NCBI GenBank assembly: GCA_963580455.1
Contig: OY756961.1
Location: forward strand, 4,569,001-4,633,000
DNA: 64,000 bases
DNA from: Euonymus europaeus
Taxonomy: Eukaryota; Streptophyta; Magnoliopsida; Celastrales; Celastraceae
Direction: 5' to 3'
The notes below the pieces were generated by a model. It did not search any database. It was not told the origin of the DNA and worked only from the letters and a program-made list of their open reading frames with translations. This document shows positions 10,891 to 25,800 of the stretch, one piece after another. The first letter of the stretch is position 1. Each line of letters starts with the position of its first letter. Made by a program: the position numbers and the translations under genes.

Positions 10891-13800
10891 ATGGAAACAA
10901 AGGAAGATCAGATGGTGATGGGGGGATCAGCTGAGTCGCCGGACTACGAGCCTTTGCGTGAGCTGGTGAGGCACCACATAGAGTCCTACGATCACATGGT
11001 GTTGTATGGATTGGAGACCATGTTCGAGTCCATCAAGCCTGTCGAAATATTTGATCCCTCCACCGAGAAAACGCTTAGAAATATCCTTGTTCTTACAAGT
11101 TTCAATTATTGTTTTTTCCCCCTTTCTCGAGTTATTTCAATAACTGTTTGGTTGCTAGGAGAATGCGATAAATTATAGGAATTTCTATTTTTATTGTCAC
11201 TGCATCTCTTTTTGTTGTTACGATCATGAGAAGAGAATTAACCACACCGAACAAATTAAATTGGTTAGAATTGGTACTCTTTTAATGTTTCTACTTAACT
11301 TTATTTTACTCTGGTTGAGTAAGCCTCGACTCTACCATCCTGTAAAGGAAGGTACAATGAAGAAGATTGGCAAGCCTCTGCTTCCTTTTGAAGTGAGTTG
11401 AAGTTCTAGATTTCAAATCTTTTAAGAATTTTTGGTCGTATTTCCATATCTTGTTGTTGCGAATGAGTTGGATTTGTTTCTGTGAAACAGTGTCGCCAGG
11501 CGAAGATTTCATATGCTGGAAAATTCACTGCTGATGTTTGCTTCCAGTATGGTGGTGATGGTGCTGCTATTATACGGGAAAATTTTCATCTTGGGCAGTT
11601 CCCTGTAATGTTAAAGGTTGGTTTTCTTTGTTTTTGATATCTTAAGTTTGCATGTGGTTGTGTTCTGAAAGCTTGAAATAACCTTCTTATTTACTGTATT
11701 TATGTGCTATCATGCAGAAAATTTTCCTGTTAGAAAGAGGTGACATACATATACGCGTTTTTGAGTCATAAATAATATAATGACAATTAAGCTTATATAA
11801 ATTAATGAGGTTCTGCATACACATTTTGTGGCCATTAGTTGCATATTATGACTTTGACAATGCATGCCAGTAAATCCACACTATTTGGCATGTTGAAGCA
11901 ATCGTAACAAATATTAATCAACATTGGGTAAATGTACCTGAGTAGATTTTGCATGTAAAACTTTTATGTGATCTTTGTATTAGTGTTTGAGTAACTTCTG
12001 CTGGTGATTTTTTAATTGATAGTAGTAAAGTCTCGACACCCAATACACTGATAGGCAATAAGTTGACTAGAAGAATATATATATATATATATATAAATTG
12101 GATCATTGGTGGCAGATTTTATGAGTTCGAAACTCTCACTATAGCTTAAACATGCTTCACCTTACTTTGGTTTGTAGGGAGGTTGTTTTTACTGTTTGAA
12201 CACGTAATGTTGAAGTTGAAATAAAGCAACTTTAAGGACATATATTGTACATAATAACACCAAAAAACAATTAGAAACAATACAATTTTAACTCTCTTAG
12301 CAGGCTAAAAAAGTTCTATAAAAAGATCCACAACGCAGTGATTGTAGGACAAGTATGAATGAACAGTAACCATGTGAATGTGAGTAGTAATTTGAAAAGT
12401 AAACAGTCTTTATGACTTATGAGGGTTAAGAACAATATCTTTGAAGAAGTAAACCTAAGCATCACAGGTTCCTAGGAATCTAATCTAGGGTTTTGTTGTA
12501 TCACGCAAACCATAATAGTGAGTAGCTGCAAGCAGTCTTCTTTTCATTAATCATCATTCTCCTCAATAATACTTTACATCCTTTTTTGTATAGGTGTATG
12601 TGCTTAACCCTAGTGGGTTTGGATGCTAAGGCTTACAAAGCAAAAATTAACCCAAAAACATAATTAAACCATAATAAAATCCAAATACCCAAACTAACAT
12701 AAATTGACTGGCCCACACTAGTTATGCAAGCTCGGTCATGAATCTACATTGCATAGATCCTTAAATTTACTTGTGCCAGACCACCTCTTTAGCTTCTTCA
12801 TCACATGGGATATATCTTAGTGAGCCACTTCAACATAATGACAGTTTAAGTTGAACTTTCCACACCGTCAACTGCCCTTGCATTCCTTTACACCTTTTTT
12901 TTTTTTGATAAGTTGTGGGGTTTACTATAATTTTTTGAGTGGGTGAGGAATCGAATGTGCACCTCATGCAAATTATAAGGAGCAAGCCACTTCACCAAAA
13001 TTACAGTTTGACTTGACCATCCACAGTCCTTGAATTCCTTTACATCAATAGACAACAAATCAAGAAAGTGCAAGCAATCCTCTGTGCAGCTGTACTTCTT
13101 TCTCTCCTCCTCTTTTAGAAAAATGTTCCAAGCTACTCCAGATTTGAATTAATAGTTCAGTCTTTTTTTGTTTCTATTTTTTAAGCTCGCTTTTTGTCTG
13201 TTTAAATGTGGTGGCTCAAGCATTGAGAGGGTTACTTCATGTATGTTGTGCCCTCTTTTTAATAAATTAAGTTTCTCATTGTACTAGCCCAAGATGGCCT
13301 GCCATCTGTAGTAGTTGTGGTGTGGCAGTCACCATTGCTATTGGACTAGCTAATTTTGTGTTGTTCTTCGCTCTTGTTTGGTGATTGAAAGTGTTTTGCT
13401 ATGCAGTCTATGCTTTGTCACTTGAAAAGTGCTGATCCGAAGAAATTGGTTTCATGGAAAGAAGAACCATCAGAAATGGGTGGGTAAGTAACTTTCTGCT
13501 TCGTTTTGAGAATTCATTGTCTAAATATTTCATTGGCTTATATGGGCATTGGATAGTAATTTTCATGATGTGTTATCCGGTAACATTTTGATGGAACTTC
13601 TAACTGAACGTATTGGTAAACATATTTTGCATGTTTTGTGGAACATGGAAATAGTTACAATGGTAATGGCAATGTTATCTGGTAATTTCTAATGGAACTT
13701 ATGGCAGGTCAAATGATAAGCTAGCAGAATGTGCTAATGAGCACATATTCATTATGTGGTTTGTGGTGCATGCCACATCATGTTTTGGTTGAGAATCACT

Positions 13801-16800
13801 AGTATGTTTGAGAGAAATTGTTAAAGAATATACCTGGCTGTGCTTTGTGGTAAATGGAGTATGATAGATGCGATGACAAAGCCCACATTTTTTTTTGAAT
13901 GTAAAACAAAACGTATTCTACTGCAGAGGGTGCAAACAGTACACTAGTGTTGTTTGAAGTTCGAAATATATTGCAATTAGTTTCCACCACACCTTTAACC
14001 AAGCACAAAAGATTATGGAACCAGAAACATTCAATAATACACAATGAAGTTTCAACCCCTCTGAAAACCCTATTGCTGAATCTTTTCAGCATCCCTTCTG
14101 ACTCCTGTTATTGATAGGTAAGAAAAAGCTATCATTTGATCTTTGATATCCTCGCAACAAGTCTGCAACCCACTGTGTAGTGTATACTCAACGTCTTTCT
14201 TGTCTTGTGCAATAGATTTTCACTCCATTGACAGTGAAGGAGAATAAGAACATGGTAATGCTCTTTCTTGCATAAATAGCATTTAACCAAGCCTATGTGT
14301 GTCATTGAATGGCCATATATCAATTATAGAAGATTTAAATCATTATTCTCCTCAAAGTTTTTATCTCATATAAATTTGTGCTGGCTTCTTGAATTCGTAA
14401 GAGATTATTTTTTCTAAATTTAATGTTTATTTTGCCACTTTTATGTAGTTACTTCATTTTGAATGGGCTTGAGAGAGTTTTCCGACTTGTAATCTTGCCG
14501 AAGCGGAATTATGTAAGTGACGTTTCTTGTTTTAGGTATACATCTTGTAGTATTTGCAGGTAATTTTAGATGACTGTTTGAGGAAAAAAATTGAGCTATT
14601 CTTTTTAAAAAATTGTTGAATTTTTTAACCAAATATAAGTAACTGATAGTTGCTTATTTGCCATTTTTTTATGGGACTGCTCAGTATGCCGGAATTGATG
14701 GTGGGACTTCCTGATACTTGTGAAGTTCTTGGAATTTTTATTAGTTTCACAAATGTTGTACAGCTTAATGAATGCTTATTTTGCAGCCAATGAGTATGGT
14801 GCGAGGTTCATTTTCTGAACGGCGTGAAGGGTACACTGATAAAGCTGTTGTGATGAGGTTCGAGAGACATTTATTATTACCCCATTTGATTATTCTATCT
14901 GTTTAAATTCAGCTTCTTAGGACATTAATTTAAGATTTAACCTTATGCTGTGATTATGTGCAATTGGATATGTTCAGATTTTCAGATGCATCTGGCTAAA
15001 TATAATTTTGCTTCTAGATGTTAATTTCTCTAAAATCACTTCTTAGTTCTTACTCATCCATATTTCAATATAAACAACTTTGCTGCAGCATTTTAGTCTA
15101 GAAGTTTTGCTTACATCATACCTGGCAAAGTACTGTCCTAGCTGCAATTCATGTTGGTGGAATGTTAACTCTGTTTCCCATAATTCATCTGTGGTTTTCA
15201 CATCAGACTCAATAAAATTTTCTCTGTATTAATTGACTATGTTGGTGAGCCTACTGGCATTCTTATTCTAGGTGTGTAAGAGAGGATTTATCTGCAGTAA
15301 CAGTCAAATTGTATTATCTTCGCAATGGAAGCGCAAGACTTGGATTTTGGTAGGTTATTTCAAGTTTTGATTTGTTACTAGTTGCTTACGTGTTTGAGGA
15401 CTTAGTAGTAACTTCGTGTAAGTTATTTTTTGCAGGATACGAAATAGGGAGTACATGCTTCCTGTTGGCATTGTTCTTAAGGTTTTCCTTATCTATTTAT
15501 TTCCATCGTCTCATGCTTTTGTGCTTCTTAATGTTCTATGTAGTGTTAAAAAATGATAGGTGCTAATGAATTGGGAGGATAATCTCTGGATTGGCTTACT
15601 TATGGTCTCTATCTCAACTTATATTATTTTTGTAATAATGTGTTAATCTTAAGTCATACTTTGCTTGAGGGAAGGTAAAAGAAGACCTAGTCATTTATCA
15701 AAAGGCTTTTATGGGACTGTCTGAAAACAAGGATATGCTTTAAGTTTCGGCCTATTACTTGAGGAGATCAGTATAATTTATATTTTTGGGGCAGAGGGGA
15801 AGATATAGTATGGCTAACCAATCAATTATTCAAATTATGGGCAAGATAAAGGTGATGCTTGCTTAGAGTTACAACAACTAATAGAGCTAATCAGCCACAT
15901 GATGTAACTTGAAACATCCACAGATGTATGATTTGGTGAACCTTTTAATCTTAAGTCCATAACATAATATTCTCCATTAGGTTGTGATTGTTAAAAAATT
16001 AAATTCTTAATATGGGTTATTGTTTATGAGAAATTTATTCTAGATTAGCAGTGGCACTTTTACTGGGACTCTATTGTGATGGTCCTGCATTTTATGATAC
16101 TTAAAAGTATGGTGCAAAAATCATTGTTCGTATGGAATCTTCTATTGTTTTCCGAAATGTTGATGGATTGCTATACTGTCGAGTTTCCAACCCTCGCTGC
16201 TTTTTTCCAAGCCTACTAATTGCTATGCCTTTTTGGCAGGCTCTTGTTGACACTAGCGATCGTGAGATTTATGAGAATTTGACATGCTTCTATGATGAGA
16301 AATATGAGAAGGTAAAGGGCTCTGTTGGGACTCCTCTTGTGGGTGAAAGAGCAAAAATTATCCTTGATGAAGTTCATTTCTTGTCTCTGTTTACTAGGAC
16401 ACAATGTCGACATCACATTGGTATTCGTTACCCTTAAACCTTTTATTATTTTGTCTGAAAAATATTGGCCGCCTGTTTTGATTCCCTTCATCATAATTAC
16501 AGGGCAGCACTTTCGTGAAGTCATGATTGGGCTGGAGAAGAAAAGTTTTTCTGATGTAAGTAACATTCTGTCTTAAAAATATATATACAATCTTTGGTAT
16601 GTGAAAGTTAAGCGAAGGGATATGATTTCTGCTCTAGTATGTCTACTCAGTGTACTGGATTAGATCCTGGAACTCAGTCTACTAGCTTGTCTCTTTTTAT
16701 TTTGTAGGTGGCTGATGCTGTTCTAAAGGAGTACATATTTGTTCATCTAAATAACAATGATGACAAGTTCAATCTGCTCATGTTAGCTGCAACCTCCCTT

Positions 16801-19800
16801 TCTTGATTGTTACTTATTAATATAATTAAGCAACATTGCCGCTTTTCTTGTCGGCTATTCTTTCTTTTATGCTGATTTAGCCTTTTTCTTTAGCTTTATG
16901 GTTCAGAAACTCTTTTCACTTATAGATCAGACATCTGTACCTGACAATTCGGACTCCTTGCAAAATCAGGAGGCCTTGCTCCCTGGTCATCTGATTACTA
17001 TTTATCTCAAGGTGGGTATTGGGAAAAAAATTATATGCTTTCCTTTGTAGTTTGTAGTAGTACTTTACATCTAAAAGATGAACTAACAATGTGCATTAAT
17101 CAGCATGACCTTTGTTCCTTTATTTTCTCTGATTATCTTAATCTTGGTATGATTGAAAGAATTTCTTTTCTGTTCTATGATTTTCAATGTTTTGGGATGA
17201 GCAAAAAATATTGTTGTCTTCCCTTGTAAAATGAATATCTTGTTTTTGCCTTCCTCCTTGAAGTTAAATCTAATGTGGGACGTCAAACCCTGGGTTTTGT
17301 TTTACTGTTTATTTACTGAGATTATTGATGAAGTGGAAGATGTCTGATAATAGGATTTATGCAGCTGAATATAGTGACATTGTTCTAAGGCTCATATGTA
17401 ATCTTTATCTCTTCCTTTTTTTGTTCCCTGCGCCGCTTTTCTATGTTGTAGGTTTTGTGAAATATGGAATGTATTACTTTTTATCACTTAAAAGAAGAAA
17501 ATACCTGGTTCATATTTAACATATTGCATTGTGATTTCTAGGAGAAACTAGAAGATTGGCTACAAAAAGCAAAAAAACTTCTTGAGGATGAAATTAGTGA
17601 CAAAAGCCCAAAAAAAGCTTTTGACTTCTGCAGCTGTATGTTATATTCTTTCCTTGTTTTTTTCTACTCTCTTCCTAGCCTCTCGTGATCCTTGGTTTGT
17701 ATATTTTCATTGATATCTGCTTTTTTTTTATGTTATTCGTCTTGGTAACATGTCTTAGTTTGATAGGCTTTAAAAATGAAAAGAAAAAAAAAACTCTTGG
17801 ACACAAGTCTTGCGCAGTGGGTGGGGTCTGAGACAGACAGATGTACGGAGACCTTAGCCTCACATAATATATGGTGATTAACCTCTAGGTTGCAACACTG
17901 TAACTCTACCACTATGCTACATGTTTGATAGACTTTTTGAAATTTATTATTTATGGAATCCATTAGGAATTTGTAGTTTTCATGACATTCTTAAGCTGGA
18001 AGGAGGTTTCCGGAGGCCACACAGTAGACGACGCCTTTTGTTGAAAGCTTTGCAATGGGCAGGGGAGGGTCACCAGACGTCTTCTTTTTTGTTGTTTAAT
18101 AATTTGCTTAATCAATATGAGAGATACAAAGGCCACATGGTAGGCACCCTTGTTGATCTTGCAGTAAAAGAAAAAATTCCCAAAAAAAGAAAAAAATATT
18201 AGGCCTCTGGATTTGTTTTCCTTCTGTGAAATACTACATTTTACTTGTTTTATTACACTGATTGGATTGGTGTGAGCAGGTTTCCCATCTTTCTTTTAAC
18301 TAAAAGAAATTTATCATCTGTGGAATAGAGTAGTGGAAGTTCCATGCTGCAGAATCTATTGTATTTCACATGGATTTCTGTTTCCTGTGTTAAACTTCTC
18401 CGTCTTTTCTAGCAGTGTTGTACAGCTTTAGGTCCCTGCTTTATTTTCTTGAGTTAATCAATTAAACAATTTATGATAGTATGCATATGGGATTTGAATT
18501 TGTAAGTGTGGGCATGTATTGGCTTATTTGTAGAGCTGGAGAACGTTCCCACCTGCCTTTAGCAGTTGATTGTCATTTTCTAGTTGAAAAGCCAAGTTTT
18601 GATAATATGCTATTTTAGAACCTTATTCAGACGCATAAGTTTCCTACCATAAATGTAAATGAGTGTGTTTGGAATATGTTTCCAAAACTGTTTTTTGTTT
18701 TTCAAAATATAAAATTGGATGAAAATTCATTTGGTGTTACAGTTTTTCAAAATTGTGTTTTTAAAAACAGAAAATCGAAAACAATTAAATCATGTTTTGG
18801 AGAATTTTGAAAATGGATTGGTGGCATTTTTGTGAATAAATTGAAATTCATTTTTTTCCTCTTGCTCTACCTCTTCCTTCCTTTCTCATTAGTTGTTATG
18901 ATCTCTTCTCTCTCATTTCTTCTCTCTCCAACTCTTCTCTCCTTTGTCTCTTCTCCATTATTTCTCCAAATTTATTTGATTTACTTTCTGTCATTGTTCA
19001 TTACTCTTCTTGTTATATTATATAACTAATCTTATTTTGTGTCTAAACGTTGTATTTTTTATTTAGAAAACAGTTTACAAAATAACATAAGCAAACTGAA
19101 TTTTTAACACTTCATTCATTTTAAAAACTGTTTTTGAAAACTATACTCAAAATCGTTTTTAATTATTAAAAACAAAAATAATATCCAAACATACTCTTAA
19201 TTTCTCCATTCTCTTCTGAGATAATGCAGTAGCGCATGTCAAAAAGATCATTGATAAAAATCCTCTGAAGCAAATTGGTCTAGCTGTTGAGACAATGCTA
19301 AGGTCTGGAGGATTAGCTACACAATCAGGCCTGGATTTACAGCAGGTATTGGCTTACTGGCAATCAACGTTTTAGTTTTTCTTTGTTAGACCTTGGCCTC
19401 AACCTCTGTCCAAAAAGCATTCGTTATTGTATGGTAGGACCCTGTGTTACTTATTTGTTTGATCTTGATTTGGATGAAGTTCAACTATAAAAAATGAGAA
19501 AACTAATTGGAAAACTTTTACATAGATTAACTGCGAAGAAATTCCACAAATATTTTTTGTTTTTCAGTACTGCATTAACTAACATTCGTTTGCATTTCCT
19601 TTTTCTATTTGCAAAAAAACCAATCTACCGAATGTAATAATCAAACCACTTCTTCCATTTATATTTTTGCATTGTTGCTTCGAAATTTTTAGTCTATTGT
19701 TTAGGTGAATGGTGGGTAAGCCTTGATGGGTCTTACTGTATGCAATAAGAGGACGCACATGGTAATCAACTGTCAGATATGCATAATCTAGTTTTTCATT

Positions 19801-22800
19801 CGATATGCCTCATTTTCATTGTACAAAACAAATTTATGTTAGCAATTGTAATCCACTTACAAGTTTACTTTTCCAATCTGAAATATTTTTTTAGTCCCTT
19901 CCAAAAAATTGTTAACCAACTTTAACTTCGTATAGAATTTACTGAATCATTCTATCATTTATATATTCATGTCTTCATTTGTTAATTTATTTATTTCTTT
20001 ATCAATACATTTGGGTCCTGATTCGTGTATATGTTGGATGGCCATTTATGAATACCTGATGTTTCATTAGAGAGCGGGCTTCACTGTCCAGGCAGAGCGA
20101 CTTAATTTTCTGAGATTTATTTCATTTTTTCGATCTGTTCACCGAGGAACTTCTTTTGCTGGACTTCGGACAACAAGTGTTCGGAAATTGCTTCCCGAGT
20201 ATGAATCTGTTTTCCCTATTCATGAAGGCTCATGATTTAATCTTGATAGTCATATTTTTACCTTTTCTCTTCATTTATCCTTTTCCTTTTCTGAATTTTA
20301 CAGATCTTGGGGTTTTCTTTGTCCTGTTCACACCCCTGATGGAGAGCCATGTGGATTGTTGAATCACATGACCCGCACTTGTCGTGAGTTATTTTTCCTT
20401 TTCTTCTAATTGATTTATATGTTCTTCAAATGTAAAATACTCTAATGTTGTACATTTTATTTTTTCCCATCTATTATCGGGAAAGTATCCAAGTTTTGAA
20501 AACCCCCACTATATCCTCTCCCCAGCTGCCAGGACAAGTCATGGTGTCAGCTTGGTGCCTGACTTAAGCAATAGGTGCAATTCATTATTTTGTTCAGTAT
20601 AATCATGGAAAATATGTTTCCTCGATTTTAGCATAAATCTTGCTGTGCTTATGAACAAGTCATTTCTTATTGTAATTTCAAATGCTAACTAAGCTACTTA
20701 TCCTTCATGGTGATTGATTTTAGTATTGAAAAGTATGAACACATAATCAGCTTTGTAAGAATGTTGACCTATTGAGGTTTAAATTATTTCTTTTGCAATC
20801 AAAAGGACAAAAAAGTTTGATCCTTCTTTGATAGGTTTCTAATAATGTAGGAATAACTTTTTGCATTCTGTCTTGTGTTTCAGGTATTACATCACACATT
20901 GATTCGGAAAATGAAATCAGGGACTTTTTTAAAATAAGGGTGTCTATTCTTAATGTCCTAGTTGGCATTGGGATGACATCTTCATTACCAAAACTTGTCA
21001 AAGCTGGTCCTCCTCAAATTCTCCATGTTCTTCTAGATGGTCGTGTTGTTGGTGTTATCCCCTCCAGTGAAGCTGAGAAAGTCGTCGGCCATTTAAGGAA
21101 ATTGAAAGTGTTAGCAAGTTCAGTGGTCTGTTTTCATATTATTGCATAATTATCTAGATTTGTTTCATTCGATGTTATTTCCACTGTTATGCTACATTAA
21201 GCATAAGCAATTGCAGATTCCTGATGATCTGGAAGTCGGATATGTTCCTCTGAGCTTGGGTGGTGCATATCCTGGTCTGTATTTGTTCACAAATCCTTCT
21301 AGATTTGTTCGCCCAGTCAAAAATTTATCTATCCCTTCCAGTGAAAGTCAGAATATTGAACTTATTGGACCATTTGAACAGGTGAGTTCTGAAATTCCTT
21401 TTGTATTTGTTTTGGTAAATCATTTTTTAGATAACCATAAAGCAAAGCTCAAAAATTAAGATTGCGAAGTCAAATCTCTCTCTTATAATAGTACTGCACC
21501 CCATTTGATCAAAATTTGTTTTATTTGCACCATACAAGGTTTTTATGGAAATAAGATGTCCTGATGGTGGAGATGGAGGAAGAAAGAATGCCTTCCCTGC
21601 AACTCATGAAGAAATTCATCCAACTGGAATGCTTAGTGTTGTCGCTAATCTCACACCTTGGTCAGAGCATAATCAGAGCCCACGTAACATGTACCAGTGT
21701 CAGGTTTGCTTGTGTTGACCATAGCAAATCGTTAGTTGTTGTATAATGTTATAGCTTTGCCTGGAATCTTCATGTGTTTGTTTCTTACTTTGGTTTGTTC
21801 ATAAATTGTAGATGGCGAAGCAAACAATGGCATTCTCATCAATAGCTCTTCAATTTCGTGCAGATCAAAAGCTATATCATCTTCAGGTATGGTTCATGTT
21901 TTCTACTGTCTTGATTTAGGTATGTTTGACTGCCCGCCCACTATTGCAACTATACAGAAATATCAAATATCTGTGAAATTTTTGACATTTTCTTGCCAAT
22001 GCTTTGAGACTGCTTACTTTTGAAATTAGTGAACTTTAAAATCCTACTTGGTTCCATCTATTAAAGTATTTGTTTGTTGTCCACACTTCATGTTTGCATG
22101 AATTTTTTTTTTTTTGGGAGGGAGCTTCTGTCGTTAGCTTTTATATTGAATTAAGCCATTTTCGCTCAATGAGCCGGCGGGACTCTTCCAACTCCTCTGA
22201 ATGCAAGTTATTGTCTAAGTCACTGTATGGGCCATAAAGAGATGCTCGTCATATAAATCCATGCCAATTTCTTTATTCGTCAATTTTTGGTTTTCTGTGT
22301 TCCAAGATATTAAGCACACTAACTAGTCTTTGATTTTTCCCAATTATATGTGCTTATTCCTTGTGTATACTAATTTATGATATGGCCTAGTGTGTGCACT
22401 CTATGAATAATAAGTACAGGAACTAGTTTTTGATTTCTGAATTTTATGTGCTTATTATTTTTGTATACTGATTTGTGATATTGCACAGTTTCTGTATTTA
22501 CCATTCTTTTTGTTACAATATTCTAAAATGGTTGTAATTAATTTTAGATTATTGACACTATATTGGTAAATATATAAAAAAGATCACATGCACCAAAGTT
22601 ACTAGGTGGACGCTGGCTTGGGAAAAGAGCAAGAATGCGCAACCTTACTCCCTGCATCGGGATAAGCTGTTTCCAGGATTTGAACATGTGATGATTGAGT
22701 TGTGGTGAAACAACTTTAGCTCCAGGCCACATTTTTGCCTTAGTTACATACTCTAGATTATTGCTCTTAAAAAGAAAGAAATCATGCACCATTGATTACT

Positions 22801-25800
22801 TAAGTGTTAAACATGAAAGCTTTTTCCTTTATCTAACTTGTGATTACTGGTGGTGAAAAAAAAAATTAGGGAGTAATTTTTTCGTTGTGCATCTGCTAAC
22901 ATATTATTTTGGGTGAAACAATAGTAAGGATCAGTGTTGTTAAATTATCCTGTATACATTATCTGGATAAAGGGTTTTGGAAAGATAAAATTAACGGATT
23001 GTTGCAATTTGTTTCTGGATGCTCGTTATAACAAAAGTATTTTCATTGTTCAGACGCCTCAAAGTCCCATTGTACGCACAAGTACTTATACTAAGTACAG
23101 CATGGATGAGCATCCATCAGGTACAAATGCAATTGTTGCGGTGCTTGCATATACAGGGTATGTAACTTAAGTACTGCTGTTAAGTTGATTTGTCATCCAT
23201 AAATTTATGAATTAATTTTCTGTACTCTATTCAGATACGATATGGAGGATGCAATGATTCTGAATAAGTCCTCTGTTGATCGTGGGATGTGTCATGGTGA
23301 AATATATCAGGTTTGCCCCCTATTTTTGTTTATTGCTTCTTTGAAAACTAAAATTTCCTGGAGGTTTAGGAATTGGATGATATGTAATAGCTTGCCACAC
23401 TCTGTGTATATGTTTGTTGGTTTTTATGTGCACTTCATCTTGTTGGAATTTAAGCATATTGTTGTTCTATCCCGTTTCTTGATTTTCAATCCACAGCTGC
23501 CGTTCATTTGGATTTTCATATAACTGCAAATTTCCTTTTACATACTTTCTCACTCTTTACAACTTGTAATTACAGTTTATGGGGGAACCTTTTGTGCAAT
23601 ATTCTCGATGGTTTGTGCTATAAATAAGTATGATGTCTTTATATATGTGCCATTGATATTGATCAAGAGTAGATCTATTCAAATGATCCAATCACTGAGA
23701 AAGAACAAAAATAAAAGTGATAACTTGAAAGCTAAGCTATAAAAGGCATGAATCCCGGTAAAGGAGACTGGTATTTCTTTTGTTACTTCTGTTGACTTCT
23801 TACCACTTCCAATGGACGTGGTTTGGATATTTTGTTTTCCATATATATTTTTCATTACTTGGCCATTGGAGATGAAAAAAAAAGGTTTAGTTAAACCCAG
23901 TGCACAATAGTCTTTTCCTTTGGTTATGAGAAGCATCTGTATGAGAAACCTTAGCTCTAACTTGAATTGGGATGTACACATTGAATGCACATGTATACTT
24001 TTTGGATAATGTGCAAGTGTAACCTCTCAAGGTGAGGGCTACACTGGTGGTTCACTCTCTTAAACTATATCTTTCATAGGATTGTAACTTAGATGCTGTT
24101 GTAATTGATATATTCACTGACATTTATCATTTATATGCGGGTATAGTGTTACTTTAGCTAATTATTGCCATCATCATAATATTTGGCAGACTGAGACTAT
24201 TGATTTATGTGATGGGAAAAGCAAGGCAGATAGAATTTTCAGAAGAAGTAACATTGATAAGTCAGCTCATCCCTTGATTGATGCTGATGGACTTCCATAT
24301 GTTGGTCAGGTGGCCTTTTATATATTAGTCTTTCAGTGTTGACTAATTTTTGGACTTTAATATTAATGATTATTTTCTAATTATTTATCTCAATGTGATT
24401 CAGATAATACATCCAAATGAGCCCTATTGTAGCATTTATAATGAGACAACAAGTACAACAAAAACCAACAATCGAAAAGGTTCCGAAACTGTTATAGTTG
24501 ACTATGTCGCGGTCGATACAAAGAACAAGAAGGATATTCAAAAGGTAAGTAAACATCCTTTCAGTATATCTGTTGTTGAATAATTGATTAGAACATGATA
24601 TTTTAGAAACAAAAACTGGTTCTCTTATCATAACATGATTTGTTGGACTGATAAAGATGCTGTTTAGGGTGGTTCATTACCTTCTTCCTCAAAAAAAAAT
24701 AAAAAATGAAGAATATAATTCCATGTAAAAAGAAGAAGAAAAATAAACAACTCTCGTGCACAAGGCTCCCATAGTAGGCGAGGTTGGAGACAAGGATAGA
24801 CAAGATGTATGCAGACCTTATCCCACTAATATTTGGAGAAATAGTTTATAGGTTGTGCCTTTGCAACTTTACCACTGGGCCACTTGTTCTCCTGCATATA
24901 ACCCCATGACTAATAAAAATTTGTTCAACCCTTCCCTCTTTTGCTCCAATCTAATGTCCTCATCTACTATGGATATGTGCAATAAATGCTTTTGATTTGG
25001 ATTTGGCAGGATGTGTCAAAAATAAAATCTGCGGGAATATACCTGGATTAATTGTGGGCATATTCTTTGGCTTATTGATCTGTGTTTCCATCACATTCAA
25101 CTTCCTAATTTCAGAATATTAGGTTTTGAAAGTGAACTTAAGATCTCGTGGTCTATCTTCTCGAGAGCCAGTGAAAATTTTGAGTATCTTTCACTCACCT
25201 GGAATATTCCCTCAAGGAAGGCTTTTGGTTGTAAATCCATTTGTATGGAGGTCATGGTAATTGACTACTGCTAAGAAAACAATTGCACTTCCATTTCCGT
25301 GACTTGTTTGTCCATTATAGAAAAGTTCTGTTCTGTTCGTGTTTTGCTGTTTGCATTTGATTTTTTTGTTGGCTAAACTTCTTTTTTTGAGCAGGTTAAT
25401 ATACGTTTTCGACACCCTAGGAATCCTGTTATTGGCGATAAGTTTAGCAGTAGGCATGGGCAGAAGGGTGTGTGCTCCCAGTTGTGGCCAGATATCGATA
25501 TGCCATTTTCTGGAGTCACAGGAATGCGTCCAGACCTTATTATTAATCCGCATGCTTTTCCTTCAAGGATGACTATTGCAATGCTTTTGGAATCTATTGC
25601 TGCAAAGGTACTACCAGCAAGAAAGTGAAAAACATCAATCTTGATTGTCATTTTATAAATTCTTCAAAGTGAATAGGCAAACTAGTAGGGCTGCTAAGTA
25701 GCATCACAGACATTCTCAATAAAATCCAGTACTATTATTATATTTTAGCACTAAAGAACCAAATTTCTTATCATATTTGGGAAACTTGAAGAGACTTGAG

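Noticed and set aside
11089..11319. Ordinary GT-AG intron 1 for NRPA2
   Set aside because: The only nearby GT (11089) and AG (ending 11319) give a phase-0 join that reads TAA at once. Longer exon 1 choices add over 20 unrelated residues. The AT-AC reading fits the frame and the family.
17921..18202. 93-codon open frame in NRPA2 intron 13
   Set aside because: It starts within the SINE target duplication and runs through intron sequence. No recognisable protein, and the flanking exons splice cleanly without it.
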